DNA of 64,000 bases from Dyella jiangningensis (GTDB lineage Bacteria; Pseudomonadota; Gammaproteobacteria; Xanthomonadales; Rhodanobacteraceae), in NCBI RefSeq assembly GCF_003264855.1, contig NZ_NFZS01000004.1:186001-250000 (forward strand), written 5' to 3'. Each line of letters starts with the position of its first letter. The stretch's first letter is position 1. The position numbers and the translations under genes were made by a program. Below the pieces are notes generated by a model, which saw only the letters and a program-made list of their open reading frames with translations, was not told the origin of the DNA and searched no databases. Positions 27,000 through 36,700 of the stretch are shown here, piece by piece.

Positions 27000-27085
27000 G
27001 CCGGTGTGGCGGAATGGTAGACGCGGCGGACTCAAAATCCGCTTCTGGCGACAGAGTGTAGGTTCGAGTCCTATCACCGGTACCA
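27000..27085 (+). tRNA. tRNA-Leu (anticodon CAA)
   Basis: 86 nt including the encoded CCA. The anticodon stem GCGGA/TCCGC encloses CTCAAAA, giving anticodon CAA (reads UUG). A long variable arm follows (TTCTGGCGACAGAG), then the T-loop GGTTCGAGTCC. The acceptor GCCGGTG pairs with CACCGGT, so the first pair is G1-U72 rather than the usual G-C. A CATAAT at 26981-26986 could be its -10 box. Confidence 0.95.
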
Positions 27086-27092
27086 ATGATTT

Positions 27093-27115
27093 AGGCCCCT
27101 TTTTGGGGCCTTTTT
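27093..27115 (+). terminator. Rho-independent terminator of tRNA-Leu
   Basis: AGGCCCC (27093-27099) pairs with GGGGCCT (27105-27111) around a T5 loop, followed by four further T residues. It starts 7 bp after the tRNA. Confidence 0.92.
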
Positions 27116-27462
27116 CTTTGGTGATTCCCGGATTTTCCGCAATGGCGGCTCTAGCGACTCATCGCGATGGCCTGGGATCCAGCAGACGACGAAGGATGCG
27201 TCATCAGTGCCGTCCGGCATTCCTTCCGACTGCACGCTGGGGATGCCGGCACAAGGCCAAAAGGTGCCGCGTCACAACGAAAAAAAGCCGGAGGCCACCG
27301 CCAGCCGGCTGAGGGAAACCGCTGAAATCGCTGATGTGCACGCACTACGTGTGCTGCGCGCCGTGGAAGAAATCAAATGCGGGTCAATCAGTGAGCTCGA
27401 CCTCACCGAAGGGCTGAAAATCGCTTGTCCTTGCTGGTTCTAGTAAGCCGCCGCCATCCGCC
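27116..27462. other. Non-coding stretch between tRNA-Leu and dsbD
   Basis: About 350 bp with no supported gene apart from a minus-strand terminator at 27280-27310. A 78-codon plus-strand open frame at 27207-27443 lacks a ribosome site and any family resemblance. No direct repeat of the tRNA 3' end was noticed, so there is no sign of an integrated element. Confidence 0.4.
27280..27310 (-). terminator. Candidate terminator for the dsbD transcript
   Basis: Read on the minus strand: AGCCGG, a 13-base loop, CCGGCT, then a run of seven T (plus-strand A at 27280-27286). It lies about 150 bp after the dsbD stop and would end the leftward cluster. Confidence 0.7.
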
Positions 27463-29385
27463 TCACTGAGCTGCCTGCGTCGAAGTTGTCTCAAGCGCTG
27501 TTCGCATCAGCGGAAGGGTCAGCACCGATGGCAACACCTTCCCGGTGCGGCTTCCCTTGGCAAACACCACGTAGAGCGGCACGCCGGGCGAGTGATATTC
27601 CTGCAGGAACGCGGTGATCGTCGGGTCGACGTTGGTCCAATCGCCTTTCATGTAAACGGTGCCCGTGCGCTGCAGCAGGTCGTGGAACGTAGCCGTGTCG
27701 AGCACGGCATGCTCGTTGGCCTTGCAGGTGATGCACCAGTCCGCGGTCATGTCCACGAAGACCAGTGTGCCCGAGTGGCGCAACTCGGCCAGCTTCTGCG
27801 GCGAGAACGGAACGGCGCCCGCTTCCTGCGTCGCCACGGCGGACATCGGCTGCAGGCGGCACAACCCATACAGCGGCAGCACCGTGAACACGGCCAGGAC
27901 GCATGCGAGCAGCTTGGCCCATGCGCCGCGATGACGGCTGCGCTCGACCCACCACAGGGTCATGGCAAGCAGCACCACGGCAACGAGCACCAGACCCACC
28001 GCGTCGGCGCCGCGCTGATGCGCCAACACCCAGACCAGCCACACCGCAGTGAGGTACATCGGGAACGCCAGCACCTGCTTCAGTGTTTCCATCCACGCAC
28101 CGGGCCGCGGCAGCAGCCGGCCGAGCGCCGGAACGAAACCGATCAGCAGGAACGGAAGCGCAAGGCCCAGGCCCAGCGCGAGGAACACAAGCAGGGCTGC
28201 GGGCGTCGGCGCAAGGAACGCATAGGCGAGCGCCGTTCCCATGAAGGGCGCGACGCAGGGGCTGGCCACCGCCACCGCGAGCACGCCGGTGAAGAAATCG
28301 CCGGCCCACCCCGGACGTGAGGCAAGGCCTTGCCCCAGGTTGCCGAACGACGCACCGAACTGCGCCACGCCCGACATCGAAAGGCCGATGGCGACCATCA
28401 CGCAGGCCAGCACGCCCACTACCAGCGGCTGCTGCAATTGCGCGCCCCAGCCCAGCGCATGCCCGGCCGAACGCGAAGCCACGACAGCGAATCCGATCGC
28501 GGCAAACGAGCACAGCACCCCGGCCGTGTAGGCCAACGCATGCCGACGCGCCCGCTGGATGCTCTCGCCGCTTTCGAGCAGGCCAATCGCCTTGATCGAC
28601 AGCACCGGCAACACGCAGGGCATCAGGTTAAGCACCAGCCCGCCCGCAAAGGCGAGCAGCAGCGATAGCAACAGGCCGGCGTCGGCTGGGTTCGAGCCCT
28701 CGCCGGGCGCGGTGCTTCCCTGCGTCGCCGGGACCGTCGCACCGCCAGGCAGCGGAAGGTCGAGATCCTCGACATGCGGGGGATAACAGATCTTCGGATC
28801 GACCTCGTGGCAACCCTGGTAGCGCACCGCGAGCCTGATGCGCTGCGTGCCCTGCGCGAGCGTGTACGGAATGCTGGCGTCGATGCTGTTGTGATAGGTC
28901 TCGACGTCGCCGAGGTACTCGTCGTGGTACTTCTTGCCGTCCGGCAGTTGCGCCGTGCCCAGCGTCACGCCTTCGCCGCCGGTGAACTGCATCTGTCCGC
29001 GGTAGAGGTAGTAGTCTGGCGCGATCGTCCAGTGCAGCTTGATCACGCCAGGCGTGCCGGTGTCCGCACTGAGCTTGTACGCCTCGCCGATCGGCAGCAG
29101 TCCGGCCAGGTCTTGCGCATGAATCAAGCCGCCCACCAGGAGCAGGAACAATATCCAGCCGATGCGTGCGAAGGCTTTCAGGACACCCGCCTCGGAAGCA
29201 ACGAACAGTGCTTTCCATACCGCCAACGAGCCAATCATTCGCAACACCACCGCCTGCATCGACAGACGGGGCATACCCTGCATGAGTGGCATCGGGCGAC
29301 GGCTTGCAAAAGGCGCCGACGACATCGCTTTTCTGGTTGGCATATTTTTTTCCACGTTTTTGCGCCGTTCGGGCAGCGCCGCCAT
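27463..29385 (-). CDS. dsbD: DsbD, transmembrane thiol-disulfide interchange protein
   Basis: All six functional cysteines are present. The periplasmic alpha domain has YQGCHEVDPKICYPP; the eight-helix membrane domain has NLMPCVLPVLSIKAIG and ASPCVAPFMGTAL; the C-terminal thioredoxin domain has MTADWCITCKANEHA. DsbD carries electrons from cytoplasmic thioredoxin to periplasmic reductases. The start is uncertain: the signal-like helix GWILFLLLVGGLIHAQDLAG begins about 75 codons into the 640-codon frame, and in-frame ATGs at 29343 or 29238 are alternatives. It lies last in the FecIR/receptor/M16 series, so it may serve that system as well as, or instead of, cytochrome maturation. Confidence 0.9.
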   Translation of the reverse strand: MAALPERRKNVEKNMPTRKAMSSAPFASRRPMPLMQGMPRLSMQAVVLRMIGSLAVWKALFVASEAGVLKAFARIGWILFLLLVGGLIHAQDLAGLLPIGEAYKLSADTGTPGVIKLHWTIAPDYYLYRGQMQFTGGEGVTLGTAQLPDGKKYHDEYLGDVETYHNSIDASIPYTLAQGTQRIRLAVRYQGCHEVDPKICYPPHVEDLDLPLPGGATVPATQGSTAPGEGSNPADAGLLLSLLLAFAGGLVLNLMPCVLPVLSIKAIGLLESGESIQRARRHALAYTAGVLCSFAAIGFAVVASRSAGHALGWGAQLQQPLVVGVLACVMVAIGLSMSGVAQFGASFGNLGQGLASRPGWAGDFFTGVLAVAVASPCVAPFMGTALAYAFLAPTPAALLVFLALGLGLALPFLLIGFVPALGRLLPRPGAWMETLKQVLAFPMYLTAVWLVWVLAHQRGADAVGLVLVAVVLLAMTLWWVERSRHRGAWAKLLACVLAVFTVLPLYGLCRLQPMSAVATQEAGAVPFSPQKLAELRHSGTLVFVDMTADWCITCKANEHAVLDTATFHDLLQRTGTVYMKGDWTNVDPTITAFLQEYHSPGVPLYVVFAKGSRTGKVLPSVLTLPLMRTALETTSTQAAQ

Positions 29386-29555
29386 CGCTCTTTGGCGTCG
29401 CCGATTCGGTGCGTGTCAGCGCTCGGCAAAGCCGTCGCCTTCGATGACGTTGTCGCTGCCGGTGCGAACTCCCGCAGCGACGCGGCCCTTTGCGGTACCG
29501 CGGTTACAGCGTCCGGTCTGCTCGCGCGAGACGAACCGCTGCAACCGCCGGCCTC

Positions 29556-32267
29556 TCACTGCTGCTTGGGTGTCGGCCCCTGTACCACCTGCACGAGGTG
29601 GTCGGGCTGCAAGTATTTCTTGAACGCGCCCTGCACTTGCTGTGCGGACAGATCCAGGTAGTACTTTGCGGCCACCATCGGCTGGTCCAACGGCTCGCCC
29701 TTGTAACTCCAAGTCAGCAGTGACCTGGCGATGCTGTTGACGCTGGATACGCCTACCGGAATCTCCCGGATGAGCGCCTGCCGCGCATTGTCCAGCTCCT
29801 CGGCCTTCACCGGCGTATCGCGCATCTGGGCCAGGTTCTGGCGCACGAGCTTGTCGGCATCAGCGACCTTGTCGGGGTCGCTGCCGTAATAGACCATGAA
29901 GTTCGAACGCGAGCGATCGAAACGCGTCATGGACGCAGCGGTGTAGGCATAGCCATGCTTGACGCGAATGTCCGTCATCAGGCGCGAAGCGAAGCCATTG
30001 CCGCCCAGCACGTAGTTGCCCAGTTCCAGGGCGTAGCGGTCGGGATTGTGCAGATCCAGCGCCAGGCTCTGCCCCATCAGTACGGTGTCCTGCGAGGCGT
30101 AGGCATTGGGCACCACGGCGTGGCTTGCCGCATTCACCGGCACGGGCTTCGGAACCACGCCGGGCTTGGGTCCGGTCGCCGACCACGAGCCAAAGACTTT
30201 GTCGACCTCGGCGCGGGCCTGCTCGGGCGTCACGTCGCCGACCACCACGATCGTGGTCATGTCGGGTCGATAGGTCTGCTCGTAATAGGCTTTCGCATGG
30301 GCCAGGGAAAGCTTGTCCACGGTGGCAGGCGTGGCTTCACGCAGATCAGGATCGCCAGCAGGAAGCCACCCCTTCTCCAGCGCACGCATCATCTTGTAAG
30401 GCGGCGACTGCAATCGGCCGGCCAGCGTGCGGGAAAGGGTTTGTTGCTGCACGGCGAATGCGGATGCCGTCAACGAGGGATGCAGTTCGTTGTCGGCCAG
30501 CAGCTGCATGCCCCTGCTGAAGTTTTCTGCCGGCACCGCCAGCATGAAATCGGGCCCCGCCGACTCGGTGGCGGCGATTTCGTCCAGCGCCTTGTGGAAA
30601 GCGTTGCGGTCCAGCGTGGTGGTGCCGTAGTCGAACAGCGAACCGAGCAACTGGCCGACGCCTTCCTGGCCCGCGGGCTCCTGCAGGTTGTCTTCATGAT
30701 CGACATGGCCCATCACGGTGACCGTCTTGCTGATCGATTCGGGCTGCACGATCAGCGTGATGCCGTTGGCCAGCGTCATTCTGGCCGGTGCAAGCGTCCA
30801 GTGCGGCATCTCCAGTTTGCCCAACGCCTGTGCCGCCCACTGCGGCAGCGGGCCGTCCAGCGCGGCATTGCTGCTGGCGAACGATTCGGTGCCGCCGAAA
30901 CCGGAGCTATTGGGCGGCCGCTTGCCGTCCGCACTGGGCGTAAGCACAACGGTGACGCGCTGGTCCGGCTTCAGGTATTCGCGCGCGACACGGTTGACGT
31001 CCTCCACCGTTACCGCCTGGATCTGCGCCTGCGCCTGTTCGGGAGAATCCAGGCCCTGCCATGCCAGAGCCTGCGACCACGACTGAGCGAGCTCCGTCGC
31101 GCTGTTCCGGCTGAACTCGTACTGCGCGTGTTCCTGGCGCTTCGCGGCTTCGACCAGATCGGCCGGCACGCCGTTTTTCAGCAGGTCGTCGATCACGGCG
31201 TCGAGTTGGCTTTGCGCCGCCTTGCTGTCACCGCCCTTGGGAAAGCCGACTTCGACCACGCCGAGGCCGCCATGCGCAAACGGAAGCGCCTGGGCAGCCG
31301 CCGAGAGCACCTTGCCGCGTGCCGCCAGATCGGAGAGGCTGCTGCGCGAATTGCCCAGCACATCCAGCAGCACGTCTGCCGCCGCATAGTCCTTCGATTG
31401 CTGACCAGGCATGCGGAACAGGTACTGCACCGTGCCGGTCGCAGCGGGCGTGGTCTTGGCGATCGTGACAGGCTGGAATGGAGCCAGCTTCACCGGCGCA
31501 CGCTCCGGCACGTTGCCCCTGGGAACCGGCTCGAACACCTGCTTCACTTTGCCCAGCGTGGCCGCAGGATCGACATCACCCACGATCACCAGGATCGCAT
31601 TGTTGGGCGCATACCACTGGTTGTAGAACTTCTGCAGCGTCGCCCCGGTGGTCTTGTCGAAGCTGGGCCGCGTGCCCAGCGGATCCTCCGCGTAGCCGGT
31701 GCCGGCGTAGAGAATCCTCTCGGCTTCCTCGATGGCCAACTGGCCGGGATCGGAGATGTCGCGAGAGACTTCCTGTTCGATCGCGCCTTTTTCCAGGCTC
31801 CATCCCTTGTCGGACAACTGCGCGCCGCGCATGCGCGTCGCCTCGATGTGCAGCAGCACGTCCAGGTACTGCGCGGGCGCCACAAAATAGAACTGCGTGG
31901 CGTCATTGGTGGTGAACGCATTGTCCGTCGCGCCCATCTTGCCGACCATCTCGTTCAACTGCGCGCCGGCCATGCCCTTGCTGTCACGGAACATCATATG
32001 TTCCAGCGCATGCGCGGTGCCGGGGAAGCCTGCCGGTGCATCGTAGCTGCCGGCCAAGTACGTGATCTGGGTGGTCACCGTCGGCGCCAGCGTATCGCGC
32101 ACGACCACCACCCTCAGGCCGTTGTCCAACGTCGTGCGCATCACGTTGTCGCTCTGCGCCGATGCCGCCATTCCCGTGGCACGGAGGGGCGGTGGGTACG
32201 CAGCCGCCAAGCCGAGCGTCAAGAAGACGCCCAGTGCCAATGGAGTGATTCTGCCGTGATGCTTCAT
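29556..32267 (-). CDS. Secreted M16-family zinc metallopeptidase (pitrilysin-like, two halves)
   Basis: 903 residues with an N-terminal signal (MKHHGRITPLALGVFLTLGLAAA). The inverted zinc motif HALEH (His86, Glu89, His90) and the downstream Glu of EKGAIEQEVSRD (about Glu166) make the first half catalytic. The second half repeats the fold without the motif (MTLANGITLIVQPE...), as in classic M16 clamshell enzymes. Such peptidases degrade unfolded peptides enclosed in a chamber. The frame is open 21 codons upstream; the ATG at 32267 starts the signal. Located between the thioredoxin/TPR gene and dsbD, 112 bp after the former. Confidence 0.92.
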   Translation of the reverse strand: MKHHGRITPLALGVFLTLGLAAAYPPPLRATGMAASAQSDNVMRTTLDNGLRVVVVRDTLAPTVTTQITYLAGSYDAPAGFPGTAHALEHMMFRDSKGMAGAQLNEMVGKMGATDNAFTTNDATQFYFVAPAQYLDVLLHIEATRMRGAQLSDKGWSLEKGAIEQEVSRDISDPGQLAIEEAERILYAGTGYAEDPLGTRPSFDKTTGATLQKFYNQWYAPNNAILVIVGDVDPAATLGKVKQVFEPVPRGNVPERAPVKLAPFQPVTIAKTTPAATGTVQYLFRMPGQQSKDYAAADVLLDVLGNSRSSLSDLAARGKVLSAAAQALPFAHGGLGVVEVGFPKGGDSKAAQSQLDAVIDDLLKNGVPADLVEAAKRQEHAQYEFSRNSATELAQSWSQALAWQGLDSPEQAQAQIQAVTVEDVNRVAREYLKPDQRVTVVLTPSADGKRPPNSSGFGGTESFASSNAALDGPLPQWAAQALGKLEMPHWTLAPARMTLANGITLIVQPESISKTVTVMGHVDHEDNLQEPAGQEGVGQLLGSLFDYGTTTLDRNAFHKALDEIAATESAGPDFMLAVPAENFSRGMQLLADNELHPSLTASAFAVQQQTLSRTLAGRLQSPPYKMMRALEKGWLPAGDPDLREATPATVDKLSLAHAKAYYEQTYRPDMTTIVVVGDVTPEQARAEVDKVFGSWSATGPKPGVVPKPVPVNAASHAVVPNAYASQDTVLMGQSLALDLHNPDRYALELGNYVLGGNGFASRLMTDIRVKHGYAYTAASMTRFDRSRSNFMVYYGSDPDKVADADKLVRQNLAQMRDTPVKAEELDNARQALIREIPVGVSSVNSIARSLLTWSYKGEPLDQPMVAAKYYLDLSAQQVQGAFKKYLQPDHLVQVVQGPTPKQQ

Positions 32268-32379
32268 CGTGGATCCCTTGCAAGGTGAATGGAAAAAGAA
32301 AGAGCAGCGGCGTGCCCACGACATACCCATCCAAGGCGTCTAGGGGCGTGGTTTCTCATGTCCGGCAGCGTGGCGACGG

Positions 32380-33756
32380 TCAAAGCACGCCACCGGATCG
32401 CTTCCAATACGCCATCTGCATCTTGGTCATCTCGGGAAACTGCTTCTCGGCCGTGTGCAGCGCCGCGTCGAACAGCTTCTCTGCTTCGGGACGGCGATTG
32501 AGTGCGATCAGGGCCTTGGCCAACGAATGGGTGACCTGGAGCTTGTCCTGTGCGCTGGCGTTGTTCGCGGCGTATTGCAGATAAGGCAACGCGTCCGCCG
32601 CATGGCCTTGCTCGAGCAGGCTGTCGCCATACTCGGACTGATAGAAATAATTGTCGGGATACGCCGCGACCATCGCCTTCTGCAGGGCGATGTCCTCGGT
32701 CTGCGAACCGTGATTGGCCAGGAATTCGTTGAGCACCAGGGCCATGGCCTGGTCGCGCTTGACGTCGAATCCGCCATGCCCATCGCCCAACGACTTGCGG
32801 CCGATGGCGATGGCGCGCTGGTAGATGGCCTGCTCTTTGGCGCTGTCGCCCAGTGCCTTGTAGTAAAACGCCAAGGCGTAGGTAGCATCGCGAACTATTC
32901 CCGATTCCGCAGAAGGCACCTGGCTGTCGTAGAGCGCCGTGAGGGAAGGCAAGCGTGCCGTGGCGAGCGCCTTGCGCTCGGACTCGGGCAGAGAGTGGGC
33001 ACAGGCGAGAAGTGTACGAGCCGTGTCGAAGTACTCATCGAGTGCAATCGGCCCGCTCAACGCCTCTTGCGCGTGGGTTCGGCAGTCCTTCTCGAGACGG
33101 GCGCTTTCGGCTGCGGGGAGTGGAGGATTACTCATCAAGGCTTTCCGGCTCTCCGCAGTCATTTGCACAACGGCAAGCCGCAAGGCCGCATGGGGATCGG
33201 CCGAAACGGCTTTACGCGTGGCCATGGGCAAGCTCGCGTACCAACGCACACCGTCCGCGGCCTGGTCGCGCTCCCCATAGGCAGCCAGTACCTTGGCGGC
33301 GGCATCGACCGAGCCGTGCTGGGCGTCCTGCTTGAGCTTGTCGAACGCGTCCTCGCCACTCAATATGCGGTTGAGTTCCGGATAGAACTTCTCGCTCGGG
33401 ATGAATCCCATCAGGCGGCCACGCTCGCTGCCATCGGCATTGAGCACGATGTAGCTCGGCAGTGCCGGTACTTTCAGCTTTTTCGTCCACGCGACGCCAT
33501 TTACCGAGTCCGCATCGCTGCGCACCAGCACGAAACGGCTTTGTTCTGCTTCCCATTCCGGACCGTTCAACACTTTTGCATCCATGGCATGGCAGTCATG
33601 GCACCAACTTGCAGAGAAATCGACGAATACGGGTTCCTGCTTGGCCTTGGCGGCCTTGAGTGCCTGATCGATGTCCGTGAACGCGGTTGCGGCTGATGCT
33701 GCGCCGCAAACCAGCGCGCTGAAGGCCAGCACGAGATGGGGGAGGTGGTGTTTCAT
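32380..33756 (-). CDS. Secreted thioredoxin-domain protein with TPR-like C-terminus
   Basis: 458 residues. A cleavable signal (MKHHLPHLVLAFSALVCGAASA) is followed by a DsbD-gamma/thioredoxin-like domain (about 25-135) whose active site is SASWCHDCHAMD (Cys52, Cys55), with the cis-Pro region VPALPSYIV. From about residue 200 the protein is all-helical with TPR-type repeats (ALAFYYKALGDSAKEQAIYQRAI, YGDSLLEQGHAADALPYLQYA). It is predicted to be a periplasmic disulfide reductase with a protein-binding arm. It starts 36 bp after the TonB receptor stop, so is probably co-transcribed; DsbD two genes on could reduce it. Confidence 0.85.
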   Translation of the reverse strand: MKHHLPHLVLAFSALVCGAASAATAFTDIDQALKAAKAKQEPVFVDFSASWCHDCHAMDAKVLNGPEWEAEQSRFVLVRSDADSVNGVAWTKKLKVPALPSYIVLNADGSERGRLMGFIPSEKFYPELNRILSGEDAFDKLKQDAQHGSVDAAAKVLAAYGERDQAADGVRWYASLPMATRKAVSADPHAALRLAVVQMTAESRKALMSNPPLPAAESARLEKDCRTHAQEALSGPIALDEYFDTARTLLACAHSLPESERKALATARLPSLTALYDSQVPSAESGIVRDATYALAFYYKALGDSAKEQAIYQRAIAIGRKSLGDGHGGFDVKRDQAMALVLNEFLANHGSQTEDIALQKAMVAAYPDNYFYQSEYGDSLLEQGHAADALPYLQYAANNASAQDKLQVTHSLAKALIALNRRPEAEKLFDAALHTAEKQFPEMTKMQMAYWKRSGGVL

Positions 33757-33792
33757 GGATACTCTCGTTGATGACAGATGGGAAAGAACAGA

Positions 33793-36700
33793 TCAGTCGC
33801 TGCCACCGTGACCAAACCTGTAGCGCGCCTCCAGGAAGATCTCGCGGCCGTACGGGTTGTAGTTGGCGGGATTGAATGGCTGGTTGCTCGTGCCGGGATA
33901 CGTGAGGTCAACCGGCGGCATGGAGTTCTTGATGTTGTTGATGCGCAGCGATAGCTGCCAGGACGCCGTCGGCGCGTAGCTGACGCTGGCGTTGTAGATG
34001 CGCCATGCGGCGAGTTTTGCGGCGTATGGCGCGTCGTAGCCGTTGGTGATTCGCGCGACGTAGTTAGGCGTAGGACCGAAATACGTGCCAAACAGTGTCG
34101 CGTTCCACTTGCCCCTGCTCCAGTTCAACTCGGCGTTGGCCTTGGTCTTGAACTCCGTGCTGTATGCCGGTGCATTGAGGTAATCAAGCACCGGATCCCC
34201 GGGGAATTGCTGCTGGCGATGGCTCAGTACGCGCGTGTAGGCCACATGCGCGCCGAACTGGCCATAGGCTCCGGCTTCGAAGCGATAGCTCGCACCGGCA
34301 ATGATCGAGTTGTTCACCTCATGCGCGACGTTGGCCTTGGTGACGAGCAACCCGGTGATGCGCCCAAGCAGCGGAGAACCGGATGGAACCGGCACACGTG
34401 TGATCTGGGCATTGGCGGCCCGGCAAGTCGGCGATGAAGGATCCAGCGCGCCCTGCATGCAATACCACTGGAACTGCAGGAGCGAGCCCGGACTTTCCAG
34501 CACGACCTCGTTGCGTATCGAAAGATGCTGGTAATCCACGTTCATCGACAGGTTCGGCACCGGTGACCAGACCACGCCGTAAGAGAGGTTCTTCGACGTC
34601 ATCGGTTGCAGATGAGGATTGCTGGTCTGCGTCACTGTCAGTGGCTCATCCTGGTACTGGCCTGGGCAAGAAGAAAGCGTTGGCCCCGTAAAACCCAGAC
34701 GGGCGCAATTGACCCGGTCCACCACGAAATCCTGATAGGTACTGCCGCCTTCGAATTCGTCGATGAGCGACGGCGCCTTGAATGACGTGGAATACCGGCC
34801 GCGCAACAGCAACTCCTGAAACGGGCGAAACTCCAGTCCTGCGTTCCAGGTGGGATGACTGAAATGCGCACCTTCGGCGTCGTAACTGTCATACCTAGCT
34901 GAGAGATCGGCCGTGAGCATCTTGAACACCGGCAGGTTCAGCTCCGCAGCCGTTGCATAGCGGTTCCGATGACCGTTGCTCGGATTCCACGAGAGGCCTT
35001 GCAGGTAGGCATTTCCACCTCCTTCCAGCAAGGGTGAAGGCTGGTACTTCCACGACTCGTAGCCTTCTTCGGCGACAAGCGCCAACCCTGCGTCGCCGCC
35101 AGGCAATCCAAAGAGCGAAGCCTGGGTCAGCTGCGCGCGCAATTGGTCAGTGCGGTTGTTGCTCTCGATCGAAGCAGCGCCCGTATACGACGCGTATTCT
35201 TCTGGCGTGAGGGGACGGGTCAGGAGGCTGTAATTGGGCGCGTACATGGGAAAACCGAAACTATCGGCACCCAGTTGCGGACCGAGCAGCGCGCTGCCAT
35301 ACGAACCCGGCACGGACGTATTGAGCAATCCACTCTGGCGATCGTCGTCGCGCTCGTAGGAGCTGGTGAGACCGACATCCAGGTTCCAGCCCTTGCCAAA
35401 ATCGACCTTGCCGCCGACCGTTGCCGTATAGGTGTTCTCGTAGCTTTTTTGCGACAACAGACCGTCGAGGCTGTGAGCCCTCTCCTCGGGCGCGAAAGCG
35501 CGGAAGATCACCACGTCGTCATGCAGGTTGGCGTCGTTGATCAGGCCGAAGAAATCACCGACCGTCTCGTGCGATTGTTCTTCGTAGCTGTCGAGCAGGT
35601 CCGCATACAGTTGCACGCTATCGTTGACGGCGTAATCGGCGTGAACGCTTAGGCTCGCCGTCCGGTCCTTGTTGATCAAGGTGCCGTATGCACCATCCCT
35701 TACCGAGCCGCAAACAGCACCGTACGGACTCGCGTAATAGCGTTCGCTGCCGCCCCACAGGCCCGTCAGCTTGCTGCAGTCGCCGGCCTGCGCCGGGAAG
35801 TAGCTGTTGCCGGAAAAACCATAGACGCTGCCGTCCACACCCGGCTGCTGTGGGCTGCTACCACCCGCGAAGTTCTGCGCGGTAATGCGCCGCTGGAAGT
35901 CCCACATCGGCTGCTGGTCACTCACCTGCCCGCCTACCATCAGGTTGAGCTTGCCGATCTGGAAGCTGTCCGAAGCGCTCAGCATCCGCTCGCGGCCGCC
36001 ACCGTCCGAATACCAGCCTTCACGCGCGTCGACCGTGCCGAAACGCACGTGCTTCTTGAGCACGATGTTGATCACGCCGGCGATGGCATCGGAACCATAC
36101 AGTGACGATTGGCCACCCGGCAGGATCTCGATGCGCTCGACCAGATCGATCGGGATGCCGCTCAGGTTGGTGTTCAACTGATCGGTCACCTGGTTCTGCG
36201 CGACCTGGGAAAACACCGGCATCGGTCGGCCGTCGATCAGGAACTTGGTGAAGCTCGGGTCGAGGCCGAACAGGCTGACGGTTTTAGCCGCCCAAACGTC
36301 GCCCGCATTGATTGCGGTGTTGTTGATCGAGCCGGTGTTGAGGGTAAGGTTCTGCAGCGCGTCGGCGACGCTGGAAAAGCCGCGATTCTTGATGTCGTTC
36401 GCGGAGATCACGATCAACGGACTGGCGGTTTCGATCTGTGATCGCGGAATCAGCGAGCCCAGCACGGTCACCTTCTTGAGCGTAACCGCCGCGGGCGCAG
36501 CCGCCTGAGCAGGACCTTGAGTGGACGCGCCGCGCTCACCCCGCGACGGCTGCGGTGATTCCGGTGCCTTGCGAATGGCCACCAGGTTGTGGCCAACCAG
36601 GCTCCACTCCAGGCCGCTGCCCGTCAGCAGCTTTTCCAGCGCCTGGCGCCATGTCAGTTCACCGCTGACGCGTGGCGCGGCCTTACCACGCACCAGCTCA

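Noticed and set aside
27207-27443. 78-codon plus-strand open frame after tRNA-Leu
   Set aside because: No ribosome site and no recognised family, and it overlaps the minus-strand terminator hairpin. I considered an integrase or prophage remnant next to the tRNA but saw no attachment-site repeat.
29955-32288. Plus-strand open frame of 777 codons opposite the M16 peptidase
   Set aside because: Shadow of the peptidase gene; Arg/His/Gln-rich and without signal, domain or ribosome site.
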